64,000 bases of DNA, taken from Tetragenococcus koreensis. GTDB taxonomy: Bacteria > Bacillota > Bacilli > Lactobacillales > Enterococcaceae. The DNA is taken from positions 1,488,001 to 1,552,000 of the forward strand of contig NZ_CP027786.1 in NCBI RefSeq assembly GCF_003795145.1. Reading direction: 5' to 3'. Of the stretch, positions 16,480 through 26,894 are shown in pieces. The position numbers and the translations under genes were made by a program. Under the pieces are notes generated by a model. It saw nothing but the letters and a program-made list of their open reading frames with translations, was not told where the DNA came from and did not search any database. Position 1 is the stretch's first letter; each line of letters starts with the position of its first letter.

Positions 16480-18558
16480 TTATTCCTTTTCGTCCATTGC
16501 TTCTTTTAACGCAATCGCAAGCGGGCTTTCTTCGGGTTCTTCGGGTTTTGAGTATTTCTTCAAAAGTTGTTTTTCTTCCTGTTTAGATATTTTTTTCTTT
16601 TGATCTTTTTTGTTTGGAATTTTTTCGGTAATGCCATCAAATTTACAACGGAAATAGGCACCATTTTTGCCTTCAATGATTTCCATTTTCTTATGGCATT
16701 GCGGACAACGATGATTACTTACTTTAGGGTCTTTACGACGATGATAGTTACATTCTGAGTTAGAGCAAACATAAATTTTACCATCACGAGTACTTTTTTC
16801 CCGCAAGAAAGAACCACATTCAGGACATTTTTTTTGTGTTAAAGAAAAGTCTTGATATTTTTGCTGGCTTTGTTTGACTTCTTGGACAAGCTGTTTGGTA
16901 TCTTTTTCAATTTGTAGTAAAAACTTGTCACTGGAAAATTTCCCTTGGGCGATCGCCTCAAGCTCGTCTTCCCATTTTTTAGTTAAATCAGGCGTTACTA
17001 ATGATGGATTCACCAAATCTAACAATTGCTTACCTTTTGGAGATACCTGCAAACCACTAGGCGTTCTTTCCATCAATTCAGACCGAAGTAATTTTTCAAT
17101 AATTTCCGCCCGAGTGGCGGGTGTACCTAAACCAAATTTTTCCATTTTTGCCAACAATGTTCCTTCATTCAAAGGTTTTGGCGGTTTGGTTAATTCTTTT
17201 TTGACGGAAAAATTCGGTTGAATTTTTTGGCCTTCCTGCCATTTATTGACAGATCCTGATTTCTCTTCTTGTACTTTCCATCCCGCTTCAATAATTTTAT
17301 TTTGCGTAAATACGAAAGACTCATCAGCAAAGTTAACCGTTGCTTTTTGTTGCAGTCTTTTGTGCGGTTTCGCAAACAACATCAGAAAACGACTTACAAT
17401 CATATTATAGATTTTTTGTTCATCATTTGAAAACTTGGCTGCATTAACACGTTGTTCTGTAGGAATCAAACCCGAGTGATCAGATACCTTGGCATCATTA
17501 AAAACGGCTTTTTGCTGTACGTTAGCTCCTGATTTGATATATTCTTTTACCTCAGGTGCAAAGTTTGCAACAGCTTGCAGGCGCTCTTTCATTGTTTTTT
17601 TCATGTCATTAGTTAAATATTTGCTGTCTGTACGTGGATAAGTAACTACTTTATGGGTTTCGTACAAACTTTGTACCAATGACAGCGTCTTTTTAGCTGA
17701 AAAGCCATATCGTTGGTTTGCTTCTCTTTGAATTTCAGTTAAATCGTAGGGTAATGGCGCGTTTTCTGTTTTAGTTTTTTCTGACACTGAAGTTACAGTC
17801 CCCGCATGTTGTCCCATTTGTTCGATTACCTTTTGTGCCTCTTGCGATTCTTTTAATTCATATGGATTTTTTTGTAGACGGGGCGCTTTTTGTCCGGCCA
17901 CTTCTAGTTCAATAACGTAATAGGTTTGCGGCCGAAATTTATCAATTTGTTTTTCTTGTTGCCGTACAAATGATAATGTAGGTGTCTGAACTCTACCAGC
18001 ACTCAAACTATCATCATATTTTACCGTTAAAGCTCTTGAAATATTCAGTCCCACTAACCAGTCTGCCTTTGATCTAGCCAGTGCTGATTCATAAAGTGCA
18101 TCGTATTCTTTAGCTGGTTTTAATTGTTTAAAGCCCTCTTTTATGGCTTTATTCGTTTGCGAGGAGATCCATAAACGTTTCACTGGTTTATCAAAATGAA
18201 TCCATTCCAGAATCCAACGGGCAACTAATTCCCCTTCTCTTCCGGCATCAGTCGCAATAACAAATTCATTTATATCCTTACGATGAGCAAGTTGCTTAAT
18301 TGCTTTTAGTTGTTGTCCAGTTTTAGGTAATGGTTTAATCCCAATATTTTTAGGAATCATCGGCAATGTTTCCATTTGCCACGTTTGCCAATTTTTATTA
18401 ATATCTTCTGGCATTTTTAGACCCAATAAATGACCGAGGGCCCATGTGACAATCACATTTGGGCCTTCGTAGTAATTCTTTGTCTTTTTATTAGCTCCTA
18501 ATACTTTGCTTAGGTCTTTGGCAACGCTTGGTTTTTCCGCTAGAATTAGTTGCTTCAT
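16480..18558 (-). CDS. topB: DNA topoisomerase III
   Basis: This 692-residue type IA topoisomerase decatenates and relaxes negatively supercoiled DNA. The TOPRIM domain starts with LILAEKPSVAKDL and contains ATDAGREGELVARW; the catalytic tyrosine is in VTYPRTDSKYL (about residue 310); the C-terminus has zinc-type motifs CPECGSFL with CSNSEC and CPQCHKKM, and ends in a basic tail. The ATG has AAAGGA eight bases upstream and lies inside the 3' end of the DUF1033 gene (68-base overlap in another frame), implying coupled translation. Confidence 0.96.
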   Translation of the reverse strand: MKQLILAEKPSVAKDLSKVLGANKKTKNYYEGPNVIVTWALGHLLGLKMPEDINKNWQTWQMETLPMIPKNIGIKPLPKTGQQLKAIKQLAHRKDINEFVIATDAGREGELVARWILEWIHFDKPVKRLWISSQTNKAIKEGFKQLKPAKEYDALYESALARSKADWLVGLNISRALTVKYDDSLSAGRVQTPTLSFVRQQEKQIDKFRPQTYYVIELEVAGQKAPRLQKNPYELKESQEAQKVIEQMGQHAGTVTSVSEKTKTENAPLPYDLTEIQREANQRYGFSAKKTLSLVQSLYETHKVVTYPRTDSKYLTNDMKKTMKERLQAVANFAPEVKEYIKSGANVQQKAVFNDAKVSDHSGLIPTEQRVNAAKFSNDEQKIYNMIVSRFLMLFAKPHKRLQQKATVNFADESFVFTQNKIIEAGWKVQEEKSGSVNKWQEGQKIQPNFSVKKELTKPPKPLNEGTLLAKMEKFGLGTPATRAEIIEKLLRSELMERTPSGLQVSPKGKQLLDLVNPSLVTPDLTKKWEDELEAIAQGKFSSDKFLLQIEKDTKQLVQEVKQSQQKYQDFSLTQKKCPECGSFLREKSTRDGKIYVCSNSECNYHRRKDPKVSNHRCPQCHKKMEIIEGKNGAYFRCKFDGITEKIPNKKDQKKKISKQEEKQLLKKYSKPEEPEESPLAIALKEAMDEKE

Positions 18559-18868
18559 AAAATTTCCTTTCGCTTTCGATTGTGATTGGCTGATAATTTT
18601 TTAGTAATGCCAATCCTTTATATTGCTGCAAATCATCATCGCACTCTTCACACCAACGTTCTTCCCCATCATTCCAGAAAGCGCTCAAAAAGTTGGTTTT
18701 AGAATTAATATATGTATAATTTTTACAAATTAAATCCCATTTTTCTTGAAAAAACTGTATTGCGTCATCTAATGACAAAAAACTGGTCTCTTCTTCAATA
18801 TCTTTTTCCCATTCTTCAAAGAACCACCATGGTTCATTATCGCCATACATGGTTATTACCTGATACAT
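18491..18868 (-). CDS. DUF1033 family protein
   Basis: This 125-residue acidic soluble protein starts MYQVITMYGDNEPWWFFEEW, a pattern typical of DUF1033, a family of unknown function in lactic acid bacteria. It is rich in Trp and acidic residues. The start is the ATG with AGGAGTGAG immediately upstream; a longer reading from 18973 lacks a binding site and is not conserved in character. Its last 68 bases overlap the start of topB, so the two form an operon. A link to topoisomerase function is suggested only by this arrangement. Confidence 0.8.
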   Translation of the reverse strand: MYQVITMYGDNEPWWFFEEWEKDIEEETSFLSLDDAIQFFQEKWDLICKNYTYINSKTNFLSAFWNDGEERWCEECDDDLQQYKGLALLKNYQPITIESERKFYEATNSSGKTKRCQRPKQSIRS

Positions 18869-18973
18869 AGTCTCACTCCTTAAATTACTTTCTAAGGTAA
18901 TCGTATTGAGTTTTAAAAAAAGTTGCAATGAATCAGCTTGTGAAAAAGTACGCCGGTAATGTAATTTATACAA

Positions 18974-18998
18974 TAAAAGACAGGAAAATTTCCTGCCT
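18974..18998 (-). terminator. Terminator of mnmA
   Basis: Minus-strand GGCAGGAAATTTTCCTGTC folds into a short hairpin followed by TTTTATTG, just after the mnmA stop. Confidence 0.65.
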
Positions 18999-19005
18999 TC
19001 TACGA

Positions 19006-20142
<1,137 letters not shown>

Positions 20143-20324
20143 TCAATATAGATTCTGAAATATCTACGATTTGAAGGTCGCAACTTTTCCAGTAATTGCC
20201 ATTATACAGCAGAATCCAAAGAATTTCACGTACGGATTCTTAACTCAAATAATCCAATATAAATTTTTAAAAATTTTACAACTTATAAAATAGTTGCTGA
20301 GCAGATTTTTCTACACTAAAAAAT

Positions 20325-20588
20325 GAGGAAGGAAATGGCGATCTTTTACTCGATAACTGAAAGTTGAGGAAGAAAATTGTAAAGCATTACTCATTAAATC
20401 AACAACGAGGAAGGAAACCAAAATCTATTACTCAAAAACAACTAAAAAACTATTGAAAAAGTTAAAAATAGCTGAAAATGAAGAGGAAAATGGAGGTCTT
20501 TTACTCAATATTTAAAAGATAAGTAAGAGAACAATAAAACGTTCCTCAAAAAATTAATAACGAGGAAAGAAAACAAAATTTGTTACCC
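20325..20588. repeat. Array B: alternating GAGGAA / TTACTC words, 41-bp period
   Basis: Forward GAGGAA starts at 20325, 20366, 20407, 20483 and 20562 (AAGTAA at 20521). Reverse TTACTC starts at 20346, 20387, 20428 and 20501, with TTCCTC at 20542 and TTACCC at 20583. Pairs are 27 bp long and repeat every 41 bp in two triplets; the forward word at 20483 is 3 bp out of step. Forward and reverse words differ at the fourth base in most pairs, so the arms are not full complements. The array starts 198 bp upstream of the mnmA start codon and lies beyond the terminator of the preceding operon. It is the only content of the 640-bp gap apart from that terminator. Confidence 0.9.
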
Positions 20589-20717
20589 AATAAATCGTTA
20601 AGTGCCAAAAGTCGAACTTTCCTCGATCCTTTTTCAAAGCTACACAATATAAGCGTTCATAAAAATACTTTAAAAAACGGTTTATGTTTTGTTAAAAAGA
20701 TATACTTTCTTTGCAAT

Positions 20718-20754
20718 CAAAAAGACTTGCAAATCATATTTTGCAAGTCTTTTA
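20718..20754 (-). terminator. Terminator of the cysteine desulfurase operon
   Basis: Stem AAAAGACTTGCAA / TTGCAAGTCTTTT with an eight-base loop and a T tail on the minus strand, 16 bases after the DUF1831 gene. Confidence 0.9.
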
Positions 20755-20769
20755 ACACTAAGCTATTTT

Positions 20770-21108
20770 TTACGCTTTTTCAAACAAACCACGATCTATA
20801 AAACCGTCCATCAAAAAATAAAACTGTTCTTGCAACACTTCATTCTTATTTTTAAAAATGTTGACTGCTTTTAAACCGTTAGCTGTAGTCACTGACATCT
20901 TTATTTTTTGGATATTTTTATCTACAGTAATTTTCAACTTGAGACCTTCTTTACTCTGTGGAGTTGCTTCAAGGGGTCGAACCAGTTGAAAATTGCCACT
21001 AGATGTTTCGGTAAATCCATTGTCACGCAAAGTATATTTTTTAGCGGTTGGAGCTAATTTATATGTAGTATCTGCGCCTAAAACTGTTGTTTTTTCTTGA
21101 AAAGCCAT
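20770..21108 (-). CDS. DUF1831 family protein
   Basis: This 112-residue soluble protein (start MAFQEKTTVLGADTTYKLAP) matches the DUF1831 family, small proteins of unknown function typically encoded directly after a cysteine desulfurase in lactobacilli and enterococci. It lies 56 bases downstream of that gene and ends at a shared terminator. There are no membrane segments or cysteines. A role in sulfur delivery is suggested only by the conserved neighbourhood. Confidence 0.8.
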   Translation of the reverse strand: MAFQEKTTVLGADTTYKLAPTAKKYTLRDNGFTETSSGNFQLVRPLEATPQSKEGLKLKITVDKNIQKIKMSVTTANGLKAVNIFKNKNEVLQEQFYFLMDGFIDRGLFEKA

Positions 21109-21164
21109 TTTTTCACCTCATTAATTGCTTTTACTTTTATTATAAAGGCTCTCAATTGGTTTTT

Positions 21165-22310
21165 CTAGTGTTTCTTTTTTAAACGTTGAACTATATCAAT
21201 GATGGTTTGTGCAAAAAGGTCAATTTCTTCTTGCGTATTTCCGTAACCAAAGCTAATTCGAACAGATTCGTTAATCGCTGTCGAACCCTGACCATACATT
21301 GCTTCAAGCACATGAGAAGGCTCAACATTGCCCGCTGTACAAGCAGAGCCGGTAGAAATCGCAAAACCTTTTAAGTCCAGATGCATCAACATTAAATCAT
21401 TGGAAATACCGGGAAATTGCAAATTCAATACGTGAGTCAATTTGTTATTTGTATCGCCATTCAAGTGATACTCAATTCCTTGTGCTGCTAAGTCGTCCAA
21501 TAACTTGGTAGAAAATCCCTGATACTTTTCTTGATTGTTGTCTTGGATTTTTGCAGGTAATAGTTCAATTGCCTTAGCCATTGCACAAATGGCAGCTAAG
21601 TTTTGAGTACCTGCTCGTCTTTTTTCTTCTTGCTCACCGCCATGTAAAAAGGACGGCAGCGAGATATCATCACGCTTATATAAAAAGCCAACGCCTTTAG
21701 GACCGTTGAATTTATGAGCAGATACGCTTAATAAGTCTACTAGTAATTCGTTCGGGTGGACAGCGATTTTCCCATAAGATTGAACGGCATCCGTATGAAA
21801 AACTGCTGGATGATCGCGCAATAGTTCACCAATTTCAGCAATTGGAAAAAGATTCCCCGTTTCGTTATTTGCCATCATAACAGAAACTAAAATTGTGTCA
21901 TCGCGCAAAGCTTTTTTTACTTTATCAACGGCCAACTGCCCTTTTTCATCTACCGGCAAATAGGTTACTTCAAACCCTATCTGTTCTAAATATTTTACCG
22001 TATTTAAAACAGCCGGATGTTCAACTGCGGTTGTGATAATATGTTTTCCTTGACCTTGTTTTGCTAGAGCTGTCTCAATTAACGCCGTGTTATCACTTTC
22101 CGTGCCGCCGCTGTTAAAAATAATTTCATGCGGTTTTACTTGCATACTATCGGCAATGACTTGACGTGCATCTTCTAATTTGGCCTGCCCGCTGCGCCCA
22201 TATTGATGAATACTGGAGGGATTACCAAAAGAGTCAGTCATTACTTGAGTCATTTCTTCAATCACAGCTGGATGCATAGGCGTCGTTGCTGCATGATCTA
22301 AATAAACCAT
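21165..22310 (-). CDS. Cysteine desulfurase (IscS/NifS family)
   Basis: This 381-residue PLP enzyme removes sulfur from cysteine as a persulfide for tRNA thiolation or other sulfur transfer. The N-terminus VYLDHAATTPMHPAV, the PLP lysine in SAHKFNGPKGVGFLY and the persulfide cysteine in STGSACTAGNVEPSHVL are intact. It is most like the YrvO-type enzyme that serves MnmA, and mnmA lies close by on the same strand. It is followed by a DUF1831 gene. The start is an in-frame GTG or ATG at 22310 (VYLDHA); the N-terminus is otherwise standard. Confidence 0.93.
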   Translation of the reverse strand: MVYLDHAATTPMHPAVIEEMTQVMTDSFGNPSSIHQYGRSGQAKLEDARQVIADSMQVKPHEIIFNSGGTESDNTALIETALAKQGQGKHIITTAVEHPAVLNTVKYLEQIGFEVTYLPVDEKGQLAVDKVKKALRDDTILVSVMMANNETGNLFPIAEIGELLRDHPAVFHTDAVQSYGKIAVHPNELLVDLLSVSAHKFNGPKGVGFLYKRDDISLPSFLHGGEQEEKRRAGTQNLAAICAMAKAIELLPAKIQDNNQEKYQGFSTKLLDDLAAQGIEYHLNGDTNNKLTHVLNLQFPGISNDLMLMHLDLKGFAISTGSACTAGNVEPSHVLEAMYGQGSTAINESVRISFGYGNTQEEIDLFAQTIIDIVQRLKKKH

Positions 22311-22350
22311 CTTCTCACCTTCTTTGTTTACAACTTAAAACATCATTGCG

Positions 22351-22390
22351 AAAAATACCAATGAAAAAACTTGGTTCATTTTTTCATTGG
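22351..22390 (-). terminator. Terminator of prs
   Basis: Stem CCAATGAAAAAA / TTTTTTCATTGG followed on the minus strand by TATTTTTCG, nine bases after the prs stop. Confidence 0.88.
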
Positions 22391-22398
22391 CTGCTATT

Positions 22399-23370
22399 TT
22401 ATAAAAAGTCTTTGTCCACTTTACTAAACAAGGGGCTCATCGGTGTATTCTCATGAATTCTTTTGACTGCTTCGCCCAAAAGTTTTGAACAAGTAATATA
22501 GGTAATGTTTTTCGGGTGACGACTCTCTTGTGTTAAGCAGGAATCTGTTACACAAACATCAGCAATTTCCGATTGTTCTAGTGTCTCTTTGGCCCCATCA
22601 GAAAGTAAAGCATGAGAAGCACACGCATAAATTTCTTTTGCGCCATTTGCTTTTAAAAGTTCACTAGCATTGGCAAAAGTTTTTCCTGAATTTAGAATAT
22701 CATCAACCAGAATACAGTTTCTATTTTCCACATCGCCAATCACATATCCCTCGTCTGTTTCAGTCTCGCCTTGATCTACAATTGCGATCGTCGTATCCAA
22801 ATATTCTGCTAAGCTGCGTGCCCGTTGAACACCGCTATTTTTAGGTGAAACAACCACATAATCATCGCCACACATTCCTTTTGCTCGATAATACTGAGCA
22901 AATAACGGCATTGTAAATAAATTATCAACCGGAATATCAAAAAAGCCCTGAACTTGAACTGTATGAAGATCTAGCGTCAATACCCGAGTAGCACCAGCTT
23001 CGACAATTAGGTTGGCAATCAACTTAGCCGTAATAGGCTCATGTGGATTTGCTGTACGATCTTGCCGAGCGTATGCATAATATGGTAAGACCACGCTAAT
23101 TGTTTTAGCGCTAGCTCGTTTCATCGCATCAATCATAATCAATAACTCCATATAGTAATCATTGACTGGTTGATTGGTTGCTTGAATGATAAACGTATTT
23201 ACTCCGCGTACGCTTTCCTCAATGCTGATAGAAATCTCTCCATCACTGAAACTTTTTATTGTGCATTCACCTAATTCTGTGCCAAAAACCTGGGCAACTT
23301 TTTTTGCCAACGGGATATTACCATTTAAACTAAAAAATTTCAACGATTCATCTTCATATTTTGCGACCAT
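22399..23370 (-). CDS. prs: Ribose-phosphate pyrophosphokinase
   Basis: This 323-residue enzyme makes PRPP from ribose 5-phosphate and ATP for nucleotide, histidine and tryptophan synthesis. It has the conserved YYAYARQDR flexible loop, the divalent-cation site LDLHTVQVQGFFDIPVDN, and the PRPP loop CILVDDILNSGKT (the classical class I form has DDMIDTAGT, so this is a diverged Prs2-like lactic-acid-bacterial version). The ATG with GGAGG six bases upstream is chosen over an in-frame TTG four codons earlier that lies inside that site. It is followed by a terminator. Confidence 0.92.
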   Translation of the reverse strand: MVAKYEDESLKFFSLNGNIPLAKKVAQVFGTELGECTIKSFSDGEISISIEESVRGVNTFIIQATNQPVNDYYMELLIMIDAMKRASAKTISVVLPYYAYARQDRTANPHEPITAKLIANLIVEAGATRVLTLDLHTVQVQGFFDIPVDNLFTMPLFAQYYRAKGMCGDDYVVVSPKNSGVQRARSLAEYLDTTIAIVDQGETETDEGYVIGDVENRNCILVDDILNSGKTFANASELLKANGAKEIYACASHALLSDGAKETLEQSEIADVCVTDSCLTQESRHPKNITYITCSKLLGEAVKRIHENTPMSPLFSKVDKDFL

Positions 23371-23434
23371 GAGTGCCTCCAATTTAACTATTTTCTTTAT
23401 TTTACCACATTTTCATTCTATTTTACCATGCGTT

Positions 23435-23974
23435 TTAAGGCAAGGAAATCGTTCCATTTATCCACTTTGCCGGAATAACCTTCTGGTAATTCCCCCAGTT
23501 ATCATGAATCTTTAAATAGCGTTTGCCTTCAGTTGTTTCCTTATAAGCGTAAGCAACTACCCAATGATTGCCATAGGTGCTGCCTAGCAGTTTGTTTAGT
23601 CCGACAATTACTGGTTGTCCTTGGTCAATTCGTTTAACCACTCGTTGCCAGCCGCCAATCATTGTCGCACGTGCTCGATAATTAAGCCCAAAATAAGAAA
23701 AATAACTGGATAAACCATGAGCTACTTGATAAGCAACCGTCGGTAATCCTCGTTTTTGAATAAATAAGCGTAAGTAATGAACCAAGTTGCTTTTATCCTT
23801 GCTATATTTGAAACGGATAAAACTAGGAATGATGGTATCATCTAAATTGTCTTGATAAAAAGCCATAAACACACTGGCCGCGTAGGTTCCGCACAAACCG
23901 CCTTTAGGTGTAGTCCAATTTTTATAAGGTTTAAATTTATCTGCAGTTAATCCAATCCACTGATTTTTTAACAT
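23435..23974 (-). CDS. C39-like papain-fold cysteine peptidase family protein
   Basis: This 179-residue protein has the layout of C39-like peptidases: Cys in KGGLCGTYAASVFMA, His in GNHWVVAYAY and Asn/Asp in IHDNWGN. No clear signal peptide or membrane segment is present, so it is probably cytoplasmic, or it is exported by an unseen route. Three ATGs lie close together; the third (MLKNQWIGL) has GGAAG at a workable distance and is chosen. It is separated by 64 bases from prs. The substrate is unknown, and it may be a non-bacteriocin housekeeping member of the family. Confidence 0.65.
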   Translation of the reverse strand: MLKNQWIGLTADKFKPYKNWTTPKGGLCGTYAASVFMAFYQDNLDDTIIPSFIRFKYSKDKSNLVHYLRLFIQKRGLPTVAYQVAHGLSSYFSYFGLNYRARATMIGGWQRVVKRIDQGQPVIVGLNKLLGSTYGNHWVVAYAYKETTEGKRYLKIHDNWGNYQKVIPAKWINGTISLP

Positions 23975-24213
23975 AATCATCTTCCTTTTCCTATAATTAT
24001 ACAATATTTTTTAATAAAAAGTCAGTTTAGCTAACTTCATTGCTTTTATTGTTTCTTCTTTTGCTAACTTAAGTTCGCTAATTCTATTTGCTGACCTTTC
24101 TTTACTGAATTTATAGCCTACGTTTGAGCTATAATTTAGTATTTACGAGGACAATAGACTTGTTTCTCTTTTTTATTTGTATCATAATTGACCACAGGAA
24201 CGGAGGGAAAAAT

Positions 24214-26106
24214 TTGGCAAACTTAAAAGATGATTTTTATGAAGCAATCAACGGAGATTGGTTGAAAACAGCAGAGATTCCGGCTGATAAGCCCGCAACT
24301 GGCGGATTTCAAGATTTAGCCGAAGATATCGAACAACTTTTAATGGATGAGCTCAAAGAAATGAGTTTATCAGAGGATAAAATCCCAGAAGGTAAGTTGA
24401 AAGAGGCGGTAGCTTTTTACCGCTTGGCTAATGATTATGACCAAAGAAATACGTTAAAAGCGGCCCCAATTAAAGACTTACTTGACCGTATTCAAAACAT
24501 TAGTAATTATGACGAACTTAACCAGCAACTGGCTAGTTGGCTTAAAGAAGGACTGCCTTTGCCGTTTGAATTTTTTGTCGATGCAGACATGAAAAATACG
24601 CAGGAACATGCATTATACCTTGCACCAGCTTCTTTAATTTTACCGGATAAAACTTATTATGAAGATGGTAATCAACAAGGAGAAAAATTATTGCAAGTCT
24701 TTTTTGAAATGGTAGTCAAATTGTTGAAATTGACTGGCTGTAGCCAATCAGAAAGTGAGACTATTGCAGAACAGGCCTTGGCTTTTGATCGCAGCTTAGT
24801 TCCTTATGTGCGTAATGCTGAGGAAAATGCGGACTACAGTAAAATCTACAATCCACGTGATCGAAAAACGGTCACTGCTTATTCAGATCAAATGGACTTT
24901 GACATTGCTTTTAATGAATTGTTTGACGAACCAGTCGACCAAGTAATCGTCACAGAACCGGATTACTTCGAGCATTTTAATACTTTTATCACCGAAGGAC
25001 ATCTGCCTTTATTGAAAAACTGGATGTATGTATTAACAGTCGTTTCTTATGCTAGATATTTAAGCGAAGATTTTCGCCAAACAGGCAGCCTATATCGTCG
25101 TAGCTTATCTGGCATTGATGAACTTCCATCGCCCGAAAAAGCTGCTTTTCATTTGACTTTAGGCCAATTTGATCAAGTGATTGGACTTTACTATGGCAAG
25201 AAGTATTTTGGAAAAAAGGCCAAAAACGATGTTGAACATATGGTTCATGCAATGATCCAGGTTTATAAAAATCGCTTAAAACAAAACAACTGGTTGAGTG
25301 AAGCAACTAAAGAAAAAGCAATTTTGAAATTAGATAAAATAGGAATTAATGTGGGATATCCCGATAAAATTCCAGCTGTTTATGAAAAGTTGAAAACTAA
25401 GGAAGAAGACTCCTTAGTAGCTAATGTTCGCCGCTTTTTGCAGTTGATTCGGCAAGATAACTTCAAGAAATTTAAACAACCAGTAGATCGTAATGAATGG
25501 GAAATGGCCGCTTCTACGGTAAATGCCTATTATAATGGTTCGTTAAATATTATTGTTTTCCCAGCTGCCATCTTACAAGCACCGTTTTATAGTCTTAAGC
25601 AATCAGCAAGTGCGAACTACGGCGGAATTGGTGCAGTGATTGCCCACGAAATTTCTCATGCCTTTGATAATAATGGTGCAAAATTTGACGAATACGGTAA
25701 TTTGAATAATTGGTGGACCAAAGAAGACTTAGCTTATTTTGAAGAGCTAGCACAAGGGATGATTGAAGAATTCGATGGCTTAGAAACTACAGGCGGGACT
25801 GTTAATGGTAAATTGACTGTTTCAGAAAACATTGCCGACGCCGGTGGGTTAAGCTGTGCTTTAGAAGCGGCAAAAAATGAAGAACAAACCGATTTGACAG
25901 CATTTTTTAATAATTGGGCGAAAATTTGGCGCACTAAAGCTAGACTACAATATCAACAACTACTACTTGCAATCGATGTCCACGCGCCAGCAAAATTACG
26001 TGCGAATATTCAACTCCAAAATTTGGACGACTTTTTCACGGTTTTTGATATTCATTCTACTGATAAAATGTACCGTAAACCAGAAAATCGCGTGAAGATT
26101 TGGTGA
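24214..26106 (+). CDS. pepO: M13 family metallo-endopeptidase PepO
   Basis: This zinc endopeptidase of 630 residues cuts oligopeptides of moderate size in the cytoplasm. The zinc motif VIAHEISHAFD (His478, Glu479, His482 by my count) and the third-ligand motif ENIADAGGL are present, and the C-terminus has the family's RKPENRVKIW ending. I start it at a TTG with GGAGGG upstream, which gives the usual PepO length and the conserved LKDDFYEAINGDWL beginning; a 30-residue longer reading is hydrophobic and has no binding site. It would process peptides imported by Opp. It is monocistronic. Confidence 0.92.
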   Translation: MANLKDDFYEAINGDWLKTAEIPADKPATGGFQDLAEDIEQLLMDELKEMSLSEDKIPEGKLKEAVAFYRLANDYDQRNTLKAAPIKDLLDRIQNISNYDELNQQLASWLKEGLPLPFEFFVDADMKNTQEHALYLAPASLILPDKTYYEDGNQQGEKLLQVFFEMVVKLLKLTGCSQSESETIAEQALAFDRSLVPYVRNAEENADYSKIYNPRDRKTVTAYSDQMDFDIAFNELFDEPVDQVIVTEPDYFEHFNTFITEGHLPLLKNWMYVLTVVSYARYLSEDFRQTGSLYRRSLSGIDELPSPEKAAFHLTLGQFDQVIGLYYGKKYFGKKAKNDVEHMVHAMIQVYKNRLKQNNWLSEATKEKAILKLDKIGINVGYPDKIPAVYEKLKTKEEDSLVANVRRFLQLIRQDNFKKFKQPVDRNEWEMAASTVNAYYNGSLNIIVFPAAILQAPFYSLKQSASANYGGIGAVIAHEISHAFDNNGAKFDEYGNLNNWWTKEDLAYFEELAQGMIEEFDGLETTGGTVNGKLTVSENIADAGGLSCALEAAKNEEQTDLTAFFNNWAKIWRTKARLQYQQLLLAIDVHAPAKLRANIQLQNLDDFFTVFDIHSTDKMYRKPENRVKIW

Positions 26107-26123
26107 TTTCCAACGAATAAAAC

Positions 26124-26166
26124 AAAAAACGAAGGCGGCAAAAAAATCTTGCTACCTTCGTTTTTT
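26124..26166. terminator. Bidirectional terminator between pepO and mtnN
   Basis: Stem AAAAAACGAAGG / CCTTCGTTTTTT sits between the convergent ends of pepO and mtnN and has T-runs in both directions. Confidence 0.9.
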
Positions 26167-26176
26167 ATCTGCATTT

Positions 26177-26869
26177 TTAAATAGAGTGAATAAAAGTCAT
26201 GACCATTTCAGCTGAACGCTGGCCAGCGTGATCAATGAATTCATCGAAACTTTGAGTTGCGGCATGGTCAGCTGTGTCACTCATGGCCCGGATAACAACT
26301 GCTGGCACATTGAATTGTTGGGCAGTTTGAGCGATTGCTGCCCCTTCCATTTCACAACAAAGTGCCGCAGGAAAATGATTTAAAATTTCGTTAATTTTTG
26401 TTTGATCATCAATAAAAGAGTCGCCAGTAACGATCAGTCCTTTTTTAATCGAAAGGTCTGATTTTTCTGCAGCTGAAGCAATTTGTTCAACCAATTGGCT
26501 GTCTGCTTCGTAGTACAAAGGCATTCCACCAGGAAGTTGTCCATATTCATAGCCAAATCCGGTAGCATCTACATCATAGTACGCCAATTTTTCAGCAATC
26601 ACTACATCTCCTACTGAAAGCCCAGCACCAATGCCTCCAGCCGAACCAGTATTAATTAAAAGATCAACTTTATACTGTTGAATTAAAAGACTCGCGGTTA
26701 GCGAAGCCAACACTTTGCCAATTCCTGATTGGACCACGATGACTTCATGACCTGCCATTTCACCAGAGTAAAAAGTAGCTCCAGCTTTCTCCCATTGTTT
26801 TATTTCTTTAAATGATTCAGTCAAAACTTTTACTTCTTGCGCCATAGCGCCAATAATTCCTATTTTCAT
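26177..26869 (-). CDS. mtnN: 5'-methylthioadenosine/S-adenosylhomocysteine nucleosidase
   Basis: This 230-residue enzyme (Pfs) removes adenine from MTA and SAH, recycling SAM by-products and forming the precursor of autoinducer-2. It has KIGIIGAMAQEV, the NTGSAGGIG phosphorylase motif, the catalytic ALCCEMEGAAIAQ (Glu) and IRAMSDTAD (Asp). Length is normal. It ends the gene set nudF - macP-like - mtnN, all on the minus strand with short gaps, an order I recall from streptococci. Confidence 0.95.
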   Translation of the reverse strand: MKIGIIGAMAQEVKVLTESFKEIKQWEKAGATFYSGEMAGHEVIVVQSGIGKVLASLTASLLIQQYKVDLLINTGSAGGIGAGLSVGDVVIAEKLAYYDVDATGFGYEYGQLPGGMPLYYEADSQLVEQIASAAEKSDLSIKKGLIVTGDSFIDDQTKINEILNHFPAALCCEMEGAAIAQTAQQFNVPAVVIRAMSDTADHAATQSFDEFIDHAGQRSAEMVMTFIHSI

Positions 26870-26894
26870 TTGTTTCTCCCTTTTTTCGTTGAAA

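Noticed and set aside
20325-20588. Row of RNA hairpins or tandem terminators
   Set aside because: The arms are not full complements in most pairs, the stems would be only 5-6 bp, no T-runs follow, and spacing between units equals spacing within units, which points to DNA-level order.
24124-24213. Hydrophobic N-terminal extension of PepO as a signal anchor
   Set aside because: The upstream ATG lacks a binding site, while a TTG after GGAGGG gives the usual PepO start and length.
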